The notes beneath the pieces were generated by a model. The model had not been told where the DNA came from. It saw nothing but the letters and a program-made list of their open reading frames with translations, and did not search any database. From an uncultured Bacteroidota bacterium (lineage in GTDB: Bacteria > Bacteroidota > Bacteroidia > Bacteroidales > VadinHA17): 59,385 nt of DNA. The position numbers were made by a program, and so were the translations under genes. How positions within the stretch are numbered: position 1 is the first letter of the stretch; the number at the start of each line of letters is the position of its first letter. Positions 57,220 to 59,385 of this stretch are shown piece by piece. The stretch covers positions 1 to 59,385 of the forward strand of contig CALMJY010000330.1 in NCBI GenBank assembly GCA_937864815.1, given 5' to 3'.

Positions 57220-59262
57220 CTACTTAATGGTACTTCCGTTGCTGACTTTTTCAGATGGAGTAATCATCACCAGTTTTCCGTCTTTGTCCTCTGCCATAAG
57301 GATCATTCCCTGAGACTCAATACCTTTTATTTTCCTGGGCTCCAGGTTGGCTATTATTGAAATCTGTTTACCAATAATCTTTTCAGGTTCATAATGTTCT
57401 GCAATGCCTGATACAATTGTCCTTATATCGAGACCGGTATCAATTTTAAGTTTAAGCAGTTTAGTTGTTTTAGGAACCTTTTCAGCTTCAAGTATAGTTG
57501 CAGTGCGGATATCCATCCTGCTGAAGTCATCGAATGTAACGGGGGCTTTAGCTGGAGCTGTTTTTGCTGATGCAGCCTCATTGGCTTTCTTTGTTGAAAG
57601 AAGTTTATCAATTTGTTTATTAATTGCTTCATCTTCAATCTTTTCAAAGAGAAGTTCAGGCTTATTTATCTTATGTCCCGGAAGAAGGATATCGGTATTT
57701 CCGGCATTTTCCCATTTACTGTTTCCGAGATTGATCCAGCCACGCAGCTTACTCATGGAGAATGGCAGGAATGGTTCAAACAGAATTGTAAGGTTGGCAG
57801 TAATCTGAAGTGAGATATTCATAATGGTTTTAACCCTTTCAGGATCTGTTTTCACAACCTTCCAGGGTTCAGCATCAGCAAGGTATTTATTACCCAGCCT
57901 GGCAAGATTCATGGCCTCTTTAAGAGCTTCCCTGAACCTGAAGCTGTCAAGGCTTGTCTCTACATTCTCTTTAAGTCTGCCTATTTCTTTTAATACCTCT
58001 TCATCATTCTGGTCTGTTTTGCCTCTTTCAGGTACTTTTCCGCTGTAGTAATTATTTGTCAGAACCAGTGTACGGTTGACAAAATTACCAAGGATTGCCA
58101 CCAGTTCATTATTGTTTCTGGCCTGAAAATCCTTCCATGTAAAATCATTGTCTTTCGTCTCAGGAGCACTGGCACACAGAGCATAACGGAGCACATCCTG
58201 TTTTCCCGGGAAATCCTCAAGATACTCATGCAGCCATACTGCCCAGTTTCGTGAGGTTGAGATTTTATCGTTTTCAAGATTCAGGAATTCATTTGCCGGT
58301 ACATTATCCGGAAGAATAAAGCTTCCCTCTGCTTTAAGCATTGCAGGGAAGATGATGCAGTGAAAGACGATATTATCCTTTCCAATGAAATGGATCATTC
58401 TTGTATCCTTGTCCTTCCAGTATTTCTCCCAGTCGGGGGTAAGTTCCCTGGTAGCTGAAATGTAACCAATAGGAGCATCGAACCATACGTAAAGCACTTT
58501 GCCCTCTGCACCCTTTACTGGCACAGGAACACCCCAGTCGAGATCACGGCTCACAGCCCTGGGCTGTAAACCCTGATCGATCCAGGATTTACACTGACCA
58601 TATACATTCGTTTTCCATTCCGTATGATCCTCAAGGATCCATTTTTTGAGCCATGGTTCATATTTGTCAAGAGGGAGATACCAGTGCAGGGTCTCTTTCA
58701 GGACCGGCTTACTGCCGCTCACAGTTGAGTGAGGATTGATGAGGTCATTCGGGCTTAAAGAAGTCCCGCATTTCTCACACTGGTCACCATAGGCATTTTC
58801 ATTTCCGCAGTGAGGACAGGTTCCCATTATATATCTGTCGGCAAGAAAACAACCTGCTTCTTCATCATAATATTGTTCCGATGATTTTTCAACGAATTCT
58901 CCCTTCTCATACAAAGTTTTGAAGAAATCGGATGCCGTATCATAGTGCACTTTGTTTGATGTTCGTGAATAAATATCAAACGAGATCCCGAAATCTTCAA
59001 ACGCTTTTTTATTAAGTGAATGATACCTGTCAACAATTGCCTGGGGTGTAACTCCTTCTTTTCTTGCTTTAAGGGTAATAGGCACACCATGCTCATCGGA
59101 GCCGCAGATTGATAATACATCAACACTCTTCATTCTCAGGTACCTTGTATATATATCAGATGGCACATATACCCCTGCCAGATGACCAATATGTATTGGG
59201 CCATTTGCATACGGAAGAGCTGAAGTTATAAGGTATCTTTTGTAATTCTTCATATTATTCAA
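57220..59262 (-). CDS. metG: methionyl-tRNA synthetase with C-terminal tRNA-binding domain
   Basis: 680 residues; ATG 59253 (fourth codon) is an equally good start. The HIGH-type motif is [14 protein letters not shown] (about 17-30), the zinc knuckles are CPHCG and CEKCG (about 146-166), and the KMSKS loop reads KISTS ([13 protein letters not shown], about 340). The anticodon-binding helices follow. After a lysine/alanine-rich linker, residues about 575-680 form a Trbp111-like OB fold ([17 protein letters not shown]) that aids dimerisation and tRNA binding. KISTS in place of KMSKS is common in this branch of MetRS. Confidence 0.96.
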   Translation of the reverse strand: MNNMKNYKRYLITSALPYANGPIHIGHLAGVYVPSDIYTRYLRMKSVDVLSICGSDEHGVPITLKARKEGVTPQAIVDRYHSLNKKAFEDFGISFDIYSRTSNKVHYDTASDFFKTLYEKGEFVEKSSEQYYDEEAGCFLADRYIMGTCPHCGNENAYGDQCEKCGTSLSPNDLINPHSTVSGSKPVLKETLHWYLPLDKYEPWLKKWILEDHTEWKTNVYGQCKSWIDQGLQPRAVSRDLDWGVPVPVKGAEGKVLYVWFDAPIGYISATRELTPDWEKYWKDKDTRMIHFIGKDNIVFHCIIFPAMLKAEGSFILPDNVPANEFLNLENDKISTSRNWAVWLHEYLEDFPGKQDVLRYALCASAPETKDNDFTWKDFQARNNNELVAILGNFVNRTLVLTNNYYSGKVPERGKTDQNDEEVLKEIGRLKENVETSLDSFRFREALKEAMNLARLGNKYLADAEPWKVVKTDPERVKTIMNISLQITANLTILFEPFLPFSMSKLRGWINLGNSKWENAGNTDILLPGHKINKPELLFEKIEDEAINKQIDKLLSTKKANEAASAKTAPAKAPVTFDDFSRMDIRTATILEAEKVPKTTKLLKLKIDTGLDIRTIVSGIAEHYEPEKIIGKQISIIANLEPRKIKGIESQGMILMAEDKDGKLVMITPSEKVSNGSTIK

Positions 59263-59281
59263 TGCAATTAATCAAAGCGGA

Positions 59282-59289
59282 CAAAGTTA
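59282..59289 (-). promoter_or_regulatory. -7 box of metG
   Basis: TAACTTTG on the minus strand, 19 to 28 bases before the two possible metG start codons. No -33 element is evident; a direct repeat lies just upstream. Confidence 0.45.
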
Positions 59290-59298
59290 ATAATAAAA

Positions 59299-59330
59299 GT
59301 TTGGAGTGCCTAGAGTTTGGGGTGCCTGGA
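59299..59330. repeat. 16-base direct repeat, octamer-type
   Basis: GTTTGGAGTGCCTAGA (59299-59314) is followed directly by GTTTGGGGTGCCTGGA (59315-59330), 14 of 16 bases equal. It is the same alternating 2 x 8 layout as the array at 8002-8033. It lies upstream of metG in a gap whose other side is outside the window; 59331-59385 shows no gene. Confidence 0.7.
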
Positions 59331-59385
59331 CAGGGCAAACGCATTTAAATTTTAAGTAGATTTTCTCTATATGTATGGTTCTGCA

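Overview
The window comes from a member of the Bacteroidota, most likely a Bacteroidales-like lineage. Four lines of evidence support this. It carries a complete porP-gldK-gldL-gldM-gldN type IX secretion core. It carries families that are essentially confined to the phylum (DUF4270, DUF4296, DUF5723, HU-CCDC81/SPOR, GldA). Many intergenic regions hold the Bacteroidota -7 promoter box TAnnTTTG. Shine-Dalgarno sequences are mostly absent. The DNA is moderately AT-rich and densely coded. No tRNA, rRNA, CRISPR, phage or IS element was seen, so this is chromosomal core with a few decayed or repeat-filled gaps.

1-9.4 kb is a methionine and one-carbon block: metY (cut by the window edge), hom, metH and metF run rightwards. 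A free-standing homocysteine S-methyltransferase and metK run leftwards. Together they make homocysteine, methylate it and convert methionine to SAM. 9.5-16.9 kb holds gldA with a tandem universal stress protein, then asnS-rpoN-PAP2-like. 15-21.3 kb is one long leftward operon: rbfA, a methyltransferase, a LolC/E-type permease, a DUF4296 lipoprotein, an amidohydrolase, a radical SAM protein and a MurG-like glycosyltransferase. trpS diverges from it.

22.4-22.9 kb is the only sizeable gap. It holds the wreck of a TonB-dependent receptor gene that keeps a promoter-like box, signal peptide, one barrel motif and the last strand, but has lost the rest in two deletions. 22.9-29.2 kb is a three-gene envelope operon: a membrane-anchored propeller protein, a large lipoprotein and a DUF5723 outer membrane barrel. 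Its function is unknown, and it is the best candidate here for an uncharacterised system. mlaE-mlaF (no mlaD) and manC follow.

32-41.4 kb carries the type IX secretion motor and core genes, then a degenerate arginase-fold protein and topA. 41.5-49.9 kb holds a class A penicillin-binding protein, radA, an LPG-synthase-like flippase, panD, panC, and a truncated-type glycogen synthase overlapping a DUF4270 lipoprotein gene.

49.9-56 kb is a nucleotide-sugar operon (wbpE-like, wbpD-like, wbpB-like, wbpA-like, galE, rfbB). Its first four genes match the UDP-GlcNAc(3NAc)A route. In Porphyromonas that Wbp route feeds the sugar that links type IX cargo to A-LPS, so it may serve the secretion system encoded 15 kb away. 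The window ends with an HU-CCDC81/SPOR protein and metG.

Intergenic spaces at gene ends carry two kinds of repeats: a G/C-rich palindromic element (four copies, two forming an inverted pair) and short tandem arrays with 7- or 8-base periods.
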